From JAJXWB01 sp046349215 (GTDB lineage: Bacteria > Pseudomonadota > Alphaproteobacteria > Rhizobiales > Beijerinckiaceae), in the NCBI GenBank assembly GCA_046349215.1, contig JAXMCV010000002.1:1364001-1428000 (forward strand): a DNA stretch of 64,000 nt, in the 5' to 3' direction. A model generated the notes under the pieces. It was not told the origin of the DNA. It worked only from the letters and a program-made list of their open reading frames with translations, and ran no database searches. Below, in pieces: positions 26,612 to 36,018 of this stretch. The position numbers and the translations under genes were made by a program. Within the stretch, counting starts at the first letter, position 1. Every line of letters begins with the position of its first letter.

Positions 26612-29548
26612 TCACTTCTTCTTCGCTGTCTTTTTCGCCGTCGCTTTCTTGGCCACGCCTTTCTTGGCCGTCGCCTTCTTCGCAACAGCCTTCTTCGCGG
26701 GCTTGCCGCCCTCGAACGGCGTCTCGTCGGAAGCCTCGATCGTCTTGGTCTCGATCTTCTCGGCCTTGGATTTTGCGGGCGCTTTCTTGGTCGTCGGCTT
26801 CTTCGCAGCCGCGCTCTTCTTGCCGGGGCCCTTCTTGCCGGTCGCCGCGGCGCGCGCGTTGACGAGTTCGACCGCGTCGGCCAGCGTCACCGTGTCGGGC
26901 GACATGCTCTTGGGGATCGTCGCGAAAACCTTGCCCCAGGCGACATAGGGTCCGAAGCGGCCTTCGCGCACGACCAGCGCGCCGCCATCCGGATGCTCGC
27001 CGAGGCCGCGACCGCTGGCGTCGCCGCCGGTCTCCTGCTTGGTCTTGATGATCGCCAGCGCTTCGGCGAGCGTCAGCGCCTCGAGGTCGGCGCCCTTCGG
27101 GAGGGTGGCGTTGACCTTGCCCCAGTTGACGTAGGGCCCGAACCGGCCGGCCTTGATGGCGACGACGCCGCCTTCGGGATGCTCGCCCAGTTCGCGCGTC
27201 GTCGTTCCGCCGCCGAAGCGGCTCGCGCCGGACTCCTTCTGCACGATGAGGTCGATGGCGCGGTTGGCGCCGATTTCGAGCACGTCGTCGTCGCGGCCGA
27301 TGTTGGCGTAGGTGCGGCCGTGCTGGACGTAGGGGCCGTAGCGGCCGATGCCCGCCAGGATCGGCTCGCCGCTGGTCGGGTGCCTGGCCACCTCGCGCGG
27401 CAGCGAGAGCAGCGCCAGCGCCTTCTCGAGCGTGACGTCGTCCGGCTTGAGGCCCTTGGGCAGTGAGGAGCGCTTGGGCTTCTCGTCGCCTTCCTCGCCC
27501 TTTTCGCCGAGCTGGATATAGGCGCCGAAGCGGCCGTCGCGGACCGTCACTTCCGCGCCGGTTTCCGGGTCGTTGCCCAGAACCTTGACGCCTGGCCGGT
27601 CGCCGTTGGCGATGGCTTCCGCCGACATGGGCGACAGCGTGCGGGTGAAGCGGCATTCCGGATAGTTCGAGCAACCGATGAAGGCGCCGAACTTGCCGAT
27701 CTTGAGCGACAGCTGGCCCGCATTGCAGGAGGGGCAAGCGCGCGGTTCGCCGCCGTCGGCCTTCGCCGGGAAGATGTGCGGCCCGAGCAGGTCGTTGAGC
27801 GCGTCGAGCACCTGCGTCGTGCGCAGGTCCTTGGTCGCGTCGATGGCGGCGGTGAATTCCTGCCAGAAATCGCGTAGCACCGCCTTCCAGTCGATCTCGG
27901 AATTGGAAATGCGGTCGAGCTTTTCCTCCAGGCCGGCCGTGAAATCATATTCGACATAGCGCTGGAAGAAGCTTTCGAGGAAGGCGACGACGAGACGGCC
28001 CTTGTCCTCCGGGACGAGCCGCTTCTTGTCGAGCTTCACGTAGTCGCGGTCGCGCAGGACGGCGAGCGTCGAGGCGTAGGTCGAAGGCCGCCCGATGCCG
28101 AGTTCCTCCATCCGTTTGACCAGCGTCGCCTCGGTGAAGCGCGGCGGCGGTTCGGTGAAGTGCTGCGTCGCCTCGATCTTCTCGCGCGTGCAGGTCTCGC
28201 CGGCGGACATCGGGGGCAGGCGGCCGGATTCCTCGTCCTCGGGATCGTCGTCCTTGCCTTCCTGGTAGAGCGTCAGGAAGCCGTCGAAGCGAACGACCTG
28301 GCCCGAGGCGCGAAGATCGATGGTGCGCGCGCTGGCCCTGGCCTCGATGTCGACCGTGGTGCGTTCGAGTTCGGCCGATTCCATCTGGCTGGCGATCGTG
28401 CGGGTCCAGATCAGCTCGTAGAGTTTCGCCTGCTCGATATCGAGCATTTTCGCGACGCGGGCGGGCAGGCGGGCAAGGTCGGTCGGGCGGATCGCCTCGT
28501 GCGCTTCCTGCGCGTTCTTGGCTTTGGCCTGGTACTTGCGCGGGTTCTGCGGCACGTAGCGATCGCCGTATTCCTTGGCGATCACCTTGCGAGCGCTGGC
28601 GATGGCCTCAGGCGCCATGTCGACGCCGTCGGTGCGCATATAGGTAATAAGACCGACCGTCTCGCCATCTATGTCGACGCCTTCGTAGAGGCGCTGGGCG
28701 AGCTGCATGGTGCGGGCCGGCGCGAGGCCCAGCTTTCGCGAGGCTTCCTGCTGCAGGGTCGAGGTCGTGAAAGGAGCGGCCGGGTTGCGACGGGCGGGCT
28801 TGGCCTCGACCGAGCGGACCGTGAAGGTCGCAGCTTCCATCGCCTTCCTGAAATCTTTGGCTTCCGCCCCGGCGCCGATGTCGAGCCGGGAGATCTTGCG
28901 TCCGTCGGCCCCGACGAGGCGTGCGAGGAAGGGCGCGCCGGCCTTGGTCTTGAGGTGGGCGACCAGCGACCAATATTCGCGGGCGACGAATTTCTCGATC
29001 TCGAGTTCGCGGTCGCAAACCAGCCGCAGCGCCACGGATTGAACCCGGCCGGCCGAGCGCGCCCCGGGCAGCTTGCGCCAGAGAACCGGCGACAGATTGA
29101 AGCCGACGAGATAATCGAGGGCGCGGCGGGCCAGATAGGCCTCGACCAGCGCTTCATCGACCTCGCGCGGATGTTTCATCGCGTCGAGAATCGCGTCTTT
29201 AGTGATCGCGTTGAAGACGACGCGCTCGATTTTCTTGTCCTTCAGCACGCGCTTGTTGCGAAGTACTTCGAGCACGTGCCAGGAAATCGCCTCGCCCTCG
29301 CGGTCCGGGTCGGTCGCCAGGATGACCTTGGAGGCGTTCTTCACCGCCCCGGCGATATCGGAAAGCCGCTTGGCGGCCTTGCCGTCCACTTCCCACTTCA
29401 TCGCGAAGTCGGCGTCCGGCTCCACCGAGCCGTCCTTGGCGGGAAGGTCGCGCACGTGGCCGAACGAGGCGAAAACCTCGTAGTCACGGCCAAGGTATTT
29501 GTTGATCGTCTTGGCCTTGGCAGGCGATTCGACGATGACGACGTTCAT
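26612..29548 (-). CDS. topA: DNA topoisomerase I
   Basis: A 978-residue type IA topoisomerase that relaxes negative supercoils. The TOPRIM domain has MNVVIVESPAKAKTINKYLG and LATDPDREGEAISWH. The active-site Tyr is in GLITYMRTDGVDM. A zinc-ribbon segment follows with CPSCNAGQLSL and CSNYPEC. The C-terminus carries several TopoI repeats (GRFGPYV motifs) and ends in a long Lys/Ala tail of KKA/AKK units (last 65 residues), typical of Hyphomicrobiales TopA. It is a single gene followed by a REP pair. Confidence 0.97.
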   Translation of the reverse strand: MNVVIVESPAKAKTINKYLGRDYEVFASFGHVRDLPAKDGSVEPDADFAMKWEVDGKAAKRLSDIAGAVKNASKVILATDPDREGEAISWHVLEVLRNKRVLKDKKIERVVFNAITKDAILDAMKHPREVDEALVEAYLARRALDYLVGFNLSPVLWRKLPGARSAGRVQSVALRLVCDRELEIEKFVAREYWSLVAHLKTKAGAPFLARLVGADGRKISRLDIGAGAEAKDFRKAMEAATFTVRSVEAKPARRNPAAPFTTSTLQQEASRKLGLAPARTMQLAQRLYEGVDIDGETVGLITYMRTDGVDMAPEAIASARKVIAKEYGDRYVPQNPRKYQAKAKNAQEAHEAIRPTDLARLPARVAKMLDIEQAKLYELIWTRTIASQMESAELERTTVDIEARASARTIDLRASGQVVRFDGFLTLYQEGKDDDPEDEESGRLPPMSAGETCTREKIEATQHFTEPPPRFTEATLVKRMEELGIGRPSTYASTLAVLRDRDYVKLDKKRLVPEDKGRLVVAFLESFFQRYVEYDFTAGLEEKLDRISNSEIDWKAVLRDFWQEFTAAIDATKDLRTTQVLDALNDLLGPHIFPAKADGGEPRACPSCNAGQLSLKIGKFGAFIGCSNYPECRFTRTLSPMSAEAIANGDRPGVKVLGNDPETGAEVTVRDGRFGAYIQLGEKGEEGDEKPKRSSLPKGLKPDDVTLEKALALLSLPREVARHPTSGEPILAGIGRYGPYVQHGRTYANIGRDDDVLEIGANRAIDLIVQKESGASRFGGGTTTRELGEHPEGGVVAIKAGRFGPYVNWGKVNATLPKGADLEALTLAEALAIIKTKQETGGDASGRGLGEHPDGGALVVREGRFGPYVAWGKVFATIPKSMSPDTVTLADAVELVNARAAATGKKGPGKKSAAAKKPTTKKAPAKSKAEKIETKTIEASDETPFEGGKPAKKAVAKKATAKKGVAKKATAKKTAKKK

Positions 29549-29745
29549 GTAGGGTGGTTCCTGTCCGGGAGCGCCGAGGCGAACAAAAGGTGACCATTGT
29601 GCGGCGACGGGGCCGGAACATGGGGGAGAGGGTCCGGGCTGTCAAATCCGGCCCCGATTGGAACCCTTGGCCACACACCTGTGCCTTTACTGTTAATCAA
29701 CAGATGTGTGGAACGGTCGACGTCCATAATATTTGCGGAATCTCG

Positions 29746-30354
29746 ATGTCTTCACGTCATTGCCTTGCGCCGGCTGCCTGGCTCTGGCTGGCGTCTGCGG
29801 GAACCGCCTTCGCGGCGGAGGACGCGTCCGCGCATTGGGCGCTCGAACTCCAGCGTTTCCTCCTCCGGTTCGGCGTGTGGCAGACAGGGCTGCATCGGCT
29901 CGACGACGGTTCGCTGTTCGGGCTGGCGTGCTGCGTGATCCTGACCGCCTTCATGAGTTCGGCGGCGGGCCTGCTCATCTTCAAGGCTCGCGGCGCGAAC
30001 TTCACGGTCGGCTGGCTCGTCGGCCTGCCGGTCGCGATCGCCGCCATGCTTCTCTATTGCAGGTACAAGCCCTATCCGGCCTACGACGACCTGTCCTGGA
30101 TGTTCGTCGCCGTCGGCGCGGCCCAGATGGCGGCGCTGGCGCTGATCCGCATCCTGCGGGGCATGTTGCGGGAGGATCAGCCCGAGGCGGCGCAAGGGCG
30201 TCCCGAGAAGTCCGCGACGCCGCCAGCCAGGAGCAGCGGCTTCGGCAAGGCGAAGCGCGGCGGTCCGCATGCGCGCCAGGCGCCGGCCCCGGACCCGCAG
30301 CTGATGCGCGACCGCATGAAGCTCGCCACGCGCGGCGGCCCGAGCAAGAGCTGA
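29746..30354 (+). CDS. hypothetical membrane protein
   Basis: Not assigned to a family. The most plausible start is 29746, giving MSSRHCLAPAAWLWLASAGTAFAAED, a signal peptide-like N-terminus. Three further hydrophobic segments follow (about 55-135), then a polar, Pro/Arg-rich C-terminal third. This fits a small inner-membrane protein with a cytoplasmic tail. It is divergent from topA and lies 88 bases before the pyrB operon; it may or may not be transcribed with it. Confidence 0.6.
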   Translation: MSSRHCLAPAAWLWLASAGTAFAAEDASAHWALELQRFLLRFGVWQTGLHRLDDGSLFGLACCVILTAFMSSAAGLLIFKARGANFTVGWLVGLPVAIAAMLLYCRYKPYPAYDDLSWMFVAVGAAQMAALALIRILRGMLREDQPEAAQGRPEKSATPPARSSGFGKAKRGGPHARQAPAPDPQLMRDRMKLATRGGPSKS

Positions 30355-30442
30355 TCGGCCGCACCCTGCGATGCGCGTATTCGGTGGACGATAGGCGACA
30401 GGCCCTTGCGGCCGGGAGGCGTTTACCGCATAGACCGGGTTG

Positions 30443-31384
30443 ATGTCGCACCGGCCGTCCTTTCCTCATCGCCATCTTCTCGGGATCGAAGGATTGTCGC
30501 GGCCGGATCTCGAGGCGTTGCTCGATCTGGCCGACGAAGCGGTCGAGATTTCACGGCAGGTCGAGAAGAAGCGCAGCACCCTGCGCGGTCGCACGCAGAT
30601 CAACCTTTTCTTCGAGGCGTCCACCCGCACGCAATCGTCCTTCGAACTGGCGGGCAAGCGGCTCGGCGCCGACGTCATGAACATGTCCGTCGCCAATTCC
30701 AGCGTGAAGAAGGGCGAGACGCTTATCGACACGGCCATCACGCTGAACGCCATGCGGCCGGACCTGATCGTCGTCCGTCATTCGCAGGCAGGCGCCGTGC
30801 ACCTGCTGGCGCGCAAGGTCGATTGCGCCGTCATCAACGCCGGCGACGGCGCGCACGAGCACCCGACGCAGGCCTTGCTGGACGCCCTCACCATCCGCCG
30901 CAACCGGGGCGGCATCGAAGGTCTGACGGTCGCCATCTGCGGCGACATCCTGCATTCGCGCGTCGCGCGATCGAACATCATTCTCCTGACGGCGCTCGGG
31001 GCGCGCGTGCGCGTCGTGGCGCCGACGACGCTTCTGCCGGCGGGCATAGACCGCATGGGCGTGGAAGTGCATCGCGACATGCGGGCGGGCCTCAAGGACG
31101 CCGATATCGTCATGATGCTGCGCCTGCAGCGCGAGCGCATGAACGGCGCCTTCGTGCCGTCCGTGCGGGAATATTTCCGCTTCTACGGCCTCGACGCCGA
31201 AAAACTGAAGCTGGCCAAGCCCGGCGCGCTGGTCATGCATCCCGGTCCGATGAACAGGGGCGTGGAAATCGATTCCTCGATCGCCGACGGGCCGCAATCG
31301 CTCATTCGCGAGCAGGTCGAAATGGGCGTGGCCGTGCGCATGGCGGTGCTCGAGGCGCTCGCCGGCAATATTCCGAACGGATGA
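30443..31384 (+). CDS. pyrB: aspartate carbamoyltransferase catalytic subunit
   Basis: A 313-residue enzyme condensing carbamoyl phosphate and aspartate, the committed step of pyrimidine synthesis. Motifs: FFEASTRTQSSFELA (carbamoyl-phosphate binding STRT), the VRHSQAGAVHLLA loop, GDGAHEHPTQALLDA and MHPGPMNRGVEID. The ATG at 30443 directly follows a TTG; the ATG is preferred. It heads an operon with a membrane protein, the pyrC-like gene, plsY and dprA. No regulatory subunit (pyrI) is present. Confidence 0.97.
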   Translation: MSHRPSFPHRHLLGIEGLSRPDLEALLDLADEAVEISRQVEKKRSTLRGRTQINLFFEASTRTQSSFELAGKRLGADVMNMSVANSSVKKGETLIDTAITLNAMRPDLIVVRHSQAGAVHLLARKVDCAVINAGDGAHEHPTQALLDALTIRRNRGGIEGLTVAICGDILHSRVARSNIILLTALGARVRVVAPTTLLPAGIDRMGVEVHRDMRAGLKDADIVMMLRLQRERMNGAFVPSVREYFRFYGLDAEKLKLAKPGALVMHPGPMNRGVEIDSSIADGPQSLIREQVEMGVAVRMAVLEALAGNIPNG

Positions 31385-31408
31385 GCGCGCGCGCCCGGAG
31401 ACAGAGCC

Positions 31409-31726
31409 ATGGTCCGGATCATGCGCATGGCGGCCTTTCTCTTCTCCGCCATAGGTGTGCAGATCGCCAGCGGGATCGGCGCGGCGGCGCTGGCGCTGTC
31501 CTTCCTGCTCGGCTTTCTTCGTGCGCCGTTCGTCTGGCTCCTGCCGCCGGTTCTGGCCGGCGCGGCGGCGGCGGCCTGGCTTTTCGAGGGGGTGTCGACG
31601 GGCGGCAAGGTCGTCAACGCCGAATCGAACTTCTTCTTCGTGTTGATCGTCTATGCGGTCATCTCGATCTGCGGCTATGCGTTCGGCCGGTTCGCCGCAC
31701 GATGGCGCAGGGCCTCTAGGGGATGA
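31409..31726 (+). CDS. small hydrophobic membrane protein in the pyr operon
   Basis: A 105-residue protein with about three transmembrane helices. No catalytic motif and no family I can name. It sits between pyrB and the pyrC-like gene; its stop overlaps the next start (ATGA), so it is translated with them. Confidence 0.6.
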   Translation: MVRIMRMAAFLFSAIGVQIASGIGAAALALSFLLGFLRAPFVWLLPPVLAGAAAAAWLFEGVSTGGKVVNAESNFFFVLIVYAVISICGYAFGRFAARWRRASRG

Positions 31727-33024
31727 GAATGCCGTTCAACGCCCAGTCTCCACTCGCGCTGGTCAATGCGCGTCTCGTCGATCCCGTGAAGGGGACTGAA
31801 TCACGAGGTGGCGTTCTCGCGCGCGATGGCTTCATCGTGGCGGTCGGCGCCGACGTCACCGCGCAATCGCTGCCCGCCGACGCGCGCGTCGTCGATTGCG
31901 CCGGCGACGTGGTCGCGCCGGGCCTGATCGACATGCAGGCCTTTGTCGGCGAACCGGGCGCGGAACACCGCGAGACGATCGCCAGCGCCACGGCCGCCGC
32001 GGCGGCGGGCGGCGTCACGACGATCCTGGCGCGCGCCGACACCAATCCGCCGGTCGACGATCCGGCGGTCGTCGATTTCCTGAAACGTCGCGCCCGCGAC
32101 ACCGGCAGCGTTCGCGTGCTGCCGACAGCCGCGCTGACGCGCGGTCGCGAGGGCAGGGAGATCGCCGAGTTCGGCCTGCTGATGGAAGCCGGCGCCGTGG
32201 CCTTCGGCGACGCCGGACACAGCCTGCGCAACGCCCAGGTGATGCGCCGCGCGCTATCCTATGCGCGCGACTTCGGCGCGCTCATCATCCATTACGCCGA
32301 AGAACGCGATCTCGCCGAGGGCGTGATGAACGAGGGCGAGTTCGCCTCGCGTCTCGGCCTGTCGGGCGTGCCGGCGGAAGCGGAATCGATCGTTCTCGAA
32401 CGCGACATGCGCCTCGTCGCGCTGACGGGCGGGCGCTATCACGCCGCCCTCGTCTCGACCGAGCAATCGCTCGACATCGTCCGTCGCGCGAAGGAGCAGG
32501 GTCTGGCCGTCACCTGCGGCGTCTCGATCAATCACCTCACGCTCAACGAGAACGACATCGGCGACTATCGTACCTTCCTGAAGGTGCGCCCGCCGCTGCG
32601 CCGCGACGAGACGCGGCGCGCGCTGGTCGATGCGGTGGCCAGCGGATTGATCGACGTGATCGTCTCGGACCACGATCCGCAGGACGTCGAGACGAAGCGC
32701 CTGCCGTTCGCCGAAGCCGAATTCGGCGCGATCGGCCTCGAGACCATGCTGAGCGCCGGCCTGCGGCTCGTGCATTCCGGCGACCTGACGCTGCCGTCGC
32801 TGCTGCGCGCCATGTCGTCGCGACCGGCGGAAATTCTCGGCCTGCCGCAGGGCCGGCTCGCCCCCGGAGCGCCGGCCGATCTCGTGCGGTTCGATCCGGA
32901 CGAGCCTTATGTCGTTGACCCGGAAATGCTTCATTCGCGTTGCAAGAATACGCCGTTCGACGAGGCGCGGATGCAGGGACGGGTCAAGCTCGCTCTGGTT
33001 GCCGGCGCCGTCGCCTACGAATAG
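31723..33024 (+). CDS. dihydroorotase-like protein, probably non-catalytic (PyrC' / PyrX type)
   Basis: A 433-residue amidohydrolase-fold protein of the alphaproteobacterial pyrB-linked type. Active dihydroorotases have HxH after PGLID (PGLIDxHVHLREPG). Here the stretch reads PGLIDMQAFVGEPGAEHRET, so both metal-binding histidines are missing. Later positions are partly kept (IIHYAEE, RYHAALVS, IVSDHDPQD). In pseudomonads such degenerate PyrC' proteins form a complex with aspartate transcarbamylase and are needed for its assembly. A similar structural role is the likeliest here, and an active PyrC should lie elsewhere. It overlaps the upstream gene by ATGA. Confidence 0.85.
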   Translation: MRMPFNAQSPLALVNARLVDPVKGTESRGGVLARDGFIVAVGADVTAQSLPADARVVDCAGDVVAPGLIDMQAFVGEPGAEHRETIASATAAAAAGGVTTILARADTNPPVDDPAVVDFLKRRARDTGSVRVLPTAALTRGREGREIAEFGLLMEAGAVAFGDAGHSLRNAQVMRRALSYARDFGALIIHYAEERDLAEGVMNEGEFASRLGLSGVPAEAESIVLERDMRLVALTGGRYHAALVSTEQSLDIVRRAKEQGLAVTCGVSINHLTLNENDIGDYRTFLKVRPPLRRDETRRALVDAVASGLIDVIVSDHDPQDVETKRLPFAEAEFGAIGLETMLSAGLRLVHSGDLTLPSLLRAMSSRPAEILGLPQGRLAPGAPADLVRFDPDEPYVVDPEMLHSRCKNTPFDEARMQGRVKLALVAGAVAYE

Positions 33025-33033
33025 GCTCGCGAC

Positions 33034-33642
33034 ATGAATGCCGTCGGTCAATCCAGCGCAATGGTCGCGTTCGCCGCGCTCGTCTTCGGTTATCTCTGCG
33101 GTTCGATTCCGTTCGGCATACTGCTCACCAAGGCGTTCGGCGCCGGCGACCTGCGTTCGATCGGCTCCGGCAATATCGGCGCGACCAACGTGCTGCGCAC
33201 GGGCCGCAAGGACCTCGCCGCGGCAACCCTGCTGCTCGACGCGCTGAAGGGAACGGTTGCGGTTCTCGTTGCCGGCCGCTTCGGCGAAACCGCGGCGATG
33301 GCGGCAGCGCTCGGCGCCTTCATCGGACATCTCTATCCCGCGTGGCTGAATTTTCGCGGCGGCAAGGGGGTCGCGACCTTCCTTGGCGTGATTGTCGCGC
33401 TGGACTGGCGCGCCGCGCTTGCCTTTGCGATTGTCTGGCTCTCGGTGGCGTTCGCGACGCGCTACTCGTCGCTCGCCGCGCTCGTTGCGAGCGTTGCGAC
33501 CTGGGTCGCGCTTCTGCTGCTCGGCCAATCGTCGCTCGCCGCGCTGACCTTCTTCCTCGTCTGCGTGCTGTGGTGGAAGCATCGCGAGAACATCCTGCGC
33601 CTTCGCTCGGGAACAGAGGGCAAGATCGGACAGAAGGGATGA
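33034..33642 (+). CDS. plsY: glycerol-3-phosphate acyltransferase PlsY
   Basis: A 202-residue polytopic protein that transfers acyl from acyl-phosphate to glycerol-3-phosphate, the first step of phospholipid synthesis. The conserved motifs are present: GYLCGSIPFGILLTK, SIGSGNIGATNVLR and GHLYPAWLNFRGGKGVAT. It lies nine bases after the pyrC-like gene and overlaps dprA by four bases. Confidence 0.96.
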   Translation: MNAVGQSSAMVAFAALVFGYLCGSIPFGILLTKAFGAGDLRSIGSGNIGATNVLRTGRKDLAAATLLLDALKGTVAVLVAGRFGETAAMAAALGAFIGHLYPAWLNFRGGKGVATFLGVIVALDWRAALAFAIVWLSVAFATRYSSLAALVASVATWVALLLLGQSSLAALTFFLVCVLWWKHRENILRLRSGTEGKIGQKG

Positions 33643-34844
33643 GCGTGCGCCTGACCGACGCGCAGAGGCTCGACTGGCTCCAGTTGATCCGCTGCGACAA
33701 TGTCGATCCGCGCACCTTCCGTGCGCTCATCAACAAGTACGGCGGCGCCGGCGCAGCGCTGCACGCGCTTCCCGATCTGATCCGCCAGGCGAAAGGCGAA
33801 CGCGCCATCCGGATTTTCCCGCGCCAGGAAGCCGAGCGCGAGATGGAAGCGGCGCAAAAGCGTCGTGTCGCGTTCGGCGAGGCCGACTATCCCGTGGCTT
33901 TGCGCGCCATCGACGCCGCGCCGCCGTTGCTGGCGGTGCGCGGCGACCTGCGGGCGCTTGCGCGTCCGGGCGTCGCCATCGTCGGTTCGCGCAACGCCTC
34001 GGCGGCGGGGCTCGCCTTTGCCGACCGGCTGGCGCGCGGACTCGGCCGGGAGGGGATCTCCGTGGTTTCGGGTCTCGCGCGCGGCATCGCCGCCGCCGCG
34101 CATCGCGCCAGCCTTGCGACCGGCACGATCGCTGCGCTGGCGGGCGGACATGCGCGACTGTATCCGCCCGAGCACGAGGAACTCGCCGCCGCCGTCTGCG
34201 AGACCGGAGCGCTCGTTTCAGAAATGCCGCTGGAATGGGAGCCGCGCGGCCGTGATTTTCCCCGGCGCAACCGCATCGTGTCGGGTTTTTCGCTGGCCAC
34301 TGTCATCGTCGAGGCGGCGCGACGCTCGGGTTCGCTCATTACCGCGCGCTTCGCGAGTGAACAGGGCCGCGAAGTGCTGGCTGTTCCGGGATCGCCGCTC
34401 GATCCGCGCGCGAAAGGCGCAAACGACCTGCTGCGCGAAGGCGCATCCCTCTGCACGCAGGTCGAGGACGTGATGAATGCGGTCGCGCCGATGATCGCGG
34501 GAGGCGCGCCGCGCGACGACCTGTTCGGAGAAGAAGCGCCGCCGCGCGCCACCGATCCCTTGCGGGACGAGAGCGACATCTTCGGCGCGAATCCGTCGCC
34601 CCGAACGCTCGCGGATCACGAGATGGACGAGGAATCCGCGTCGCCGCCGGTCAGGATGGCGGTCGAGGGCGACAGAACCGAAATCGTCGCCGCATTGCTC
34701 GGCTCGTCTCCCGTCGGCGTCGACGAACTCGTGCGCGCCGCGCAACTCCCCGCGCCGGACTTTCACATGGCGCTGCTCGAACTTGAGATCGCCGGCAGGC
34801 TCGAACGTCACGGCGGCAACCGCGTCTCGCTCGTCGCCTCCTGA
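33639..34844 (+). CDS. dprA: DNA-processing protein DprA (Smf)
   Basis: A 401-residue protein that loads RecA onto incoming single-stranded DNA in transformation. A SAM-like N-terminus is followed by the extended Rossmann fold with VAIVGSRNASAAGLAFAD, VSGLARGIAAAAHRASL and the RNRIVSGFS motif. A C-terminal winged helix comes after an acidic linker. In place of the usual GID/AHR, GI is followed by AAAAHR. The ATG overlaps the plsY stop (ATGA). It ends flush against a convergent small gene. Confidence 0.95.
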   Translation: MSVRLTDAQRLDWLQLIRCDNVDPRTFRALINKYGGAGAALHALPDLIRQAKGERAIRIFPRQEAEREMEAAQKRRVAFGEADYPVALRAIDAAPPLLAVRGDLRALARPGVAIVGSRNASAAGLAFADRLARGLGREGISVVSGLARGIAAAAHRASLATGTIAALAGGHARLYPPEHEELAAAVCETGALVSEMPLEWEPRGRDFPRRNRIVSGFSLATVIVEAARRSGSLITARFASEQGREVLAVPGSPLDPRAKGANDLLREGASLCTQVEDVMNAVAPMIAGGAPRDDLFGEEAPPRATDPLRDESDIFGANPSPRTLADHEMDEESASPPVRMAVEGDRTEIVAALLGSSPVGVDELVRAAQLPAPDFHMALLELEIAGRLERHGGNRVSLVAS

Positions 34845-35078
34845 TCACGGAATCGTGGCGCGCCGTCGCGAGCCATGTTGTTTGGGAGGACAGGAGCGCG
34901 CCCGGACCGCCTCGGTGATCTGCATCTCGGCTTCGACGCGCGCCATGTTCAGGAAATAGGTGAGCATGGGGCGGCGCAACGCGCCGGCGATCGCGGCGAG
35001 TTCGCCGGACATATCAGCGATATAGCGAAGTTTGTTCTCAAATGAATGCGGCCTTTCGGCCTTCGCCAGGTCGTCCAT
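34845..35078 (-). CDS. hypothetical 77-residue protein
   Basis: Start at 35078: MDDLAKAERPHSFENKLRYI, then ADMSGELAAIAGALRRPMLT and a helical NMARVEAEMQI segment. Soluble, mostly helical. Similar short proteins occur in Hyphomicrobiales, but I cannot name the family. Its stop codon is immediately adjacent to the dprA stop on the other strand, with no spacer. Confidence 0.65.
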   Translation of the reverse strand: MDDLAKAERPHSFENKLRYIADMSGELAAIAGALRRPMLTYFLNMARVEAEMQITEAVRARSCPPKQHGSRRRATIP

Positions 35079-35252
35079 GGACTGCCCCGTTCGCGCGGAA
35101 TTCGCGCTTCCTACCCCGGTAATGCGATCAACTATCGGTTGTTTAAAGCAAAATTGCAACCAAAAAGGTCGCATGGTCCGGTATTGCTTTTGCCGGAACC
35201 ATCCAGCGCTCGCGCGGTTGCTCAGGCCTGTCGCAACAATGAGGAGCAGAGA

Positions 35253-35642
35253 ATGAATCATCGCATCAAGGTTATCGCTGCGCTCGTGGCGCTCGCCGCC
35301 GGAACCGGGCTGACGGCCGCCGACGCAGCGCCGCATCGGCGCTCGCGTCACGCCATCCAGCATCATGCGATGCGCCAGGCGCCGGTAGAGTCGCAGGGTT
35401 ACGGCTACGCGCCACGCGCGGCCTACGACAACGGATTCAATCCTCTCGCGCCGGTCGCCGGCGTGCTCGGCGCTGCGGCGACCGTCGCCACCGCGCCGAT
35501 CGCGATCGCGACCGGCAATGCGCCATTCGGCTACGCGGACGGATATGCGCCGGCCTATGGCGCGCCATACGGCTACGGGTACGGCTATGACGACGAGGGA
35601 CGCGGCTGGCCGAAGCGCGGGCCCTTCTACGAAACGTGGTGA
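35253..35642 (+). CDS. small secreted Tyr/Gly-rich protein
   Basis: A 129-residue product with a signal peptide of about 25 residues (ending TAADAAP), a His/Arg-rich part, a hydrophobic Ala-rich segment (about 68-88) and a C-terminus of Tyr-Gly repeats ending GPFYETW. GAGGAG lies before the ATG. No known domain; possibly an envelope-associated glycine-zipper-like protein. It is followed by a terminator and a second protein of similar build. Confidence 0.65.
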   Translation: MNHRIKVIAALVALAAGTGLTAADAAPHRRSRHAIQHHAMRQAPVESQGYGYAPRAAYDNGFNPLAPVAGVLGAAATVATAPIAIATGNAPFGYADGYAPAYGAPYGYGYGYDDEGRGWPKRGPFYETW

Positions 35643-35649
35643 CCAGCGG

Positions 35650-35680
35650 GCGGGACGCATCCGCGTCCCGCCTCTTCTTG
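35650..35680 (+). terminator. probable terminator
   Basis: Perfect 9-bp stem GCGGGACGC / GCGTCCCGC with a 4-base loop, followed by a pyrimidine-rich CTCTTCTTGTT. It starts 8 bases after the stop of the secreted protein gene. Confidence 0.6.
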
Positions 35681-35694
35681 TTCAGGAGGGACGA

Positions 35695-36018
35695 ATGACA
35701 AGATCGTTGAAGCTGTTGTGCGTATCTCTGGTCGCGTTCGGCGCGACGACGGCCGCATCGGTCGCCATGCCCGTTTCGCGCGCGGGCGTTTCGGCGCAGG
35801 GGCTCTTCCAGGACGTCGCCTACCGCCGTCACGGCCGCCGCTACTACACAGGCCGTCGCGCCTACAATCCGGGGCCAGCGCTCTTCGGCGCCATGGCCGG
35901 TGTGATCGGCGCCGGCATCGCGGCTTCGCAGCCACATTATTATTATAGCGATCCTGCCTACGGTTATCCCGCTTACGGCGGATACGGTTACGGCTATCCC
36001 TACGGCTACGGCTGGTGA
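35695..36018 (+). CDS. small secreted Tyr/Gly-rich protein, second copy type
   Basis: A 107-residue product: signal peptide (about 1-24), an RRHGRRYY basic patch, a small-residue hydrophobic segment (FGAMAGVIGAGIAAS) and a Tyr/Gly/Pro-rich end closing PYGYGW. CAGGAGGG precedes the ATG. Domain order matches the preceding gene, suggesting distant paralogy. Its last 13 bases overlap the 3' end of the convergent ruvX. Confidence 0.65.
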   Translation: MTRSLKLLCVSLVAFGATTAASVAMPVSRAGVSAQGLFQDVAYRRHGRRYYTGRRAYNPGPALFGAMAGVIGAGIAASQPHYYYSDPAYGYPAYGGYGYGYPYGYGW

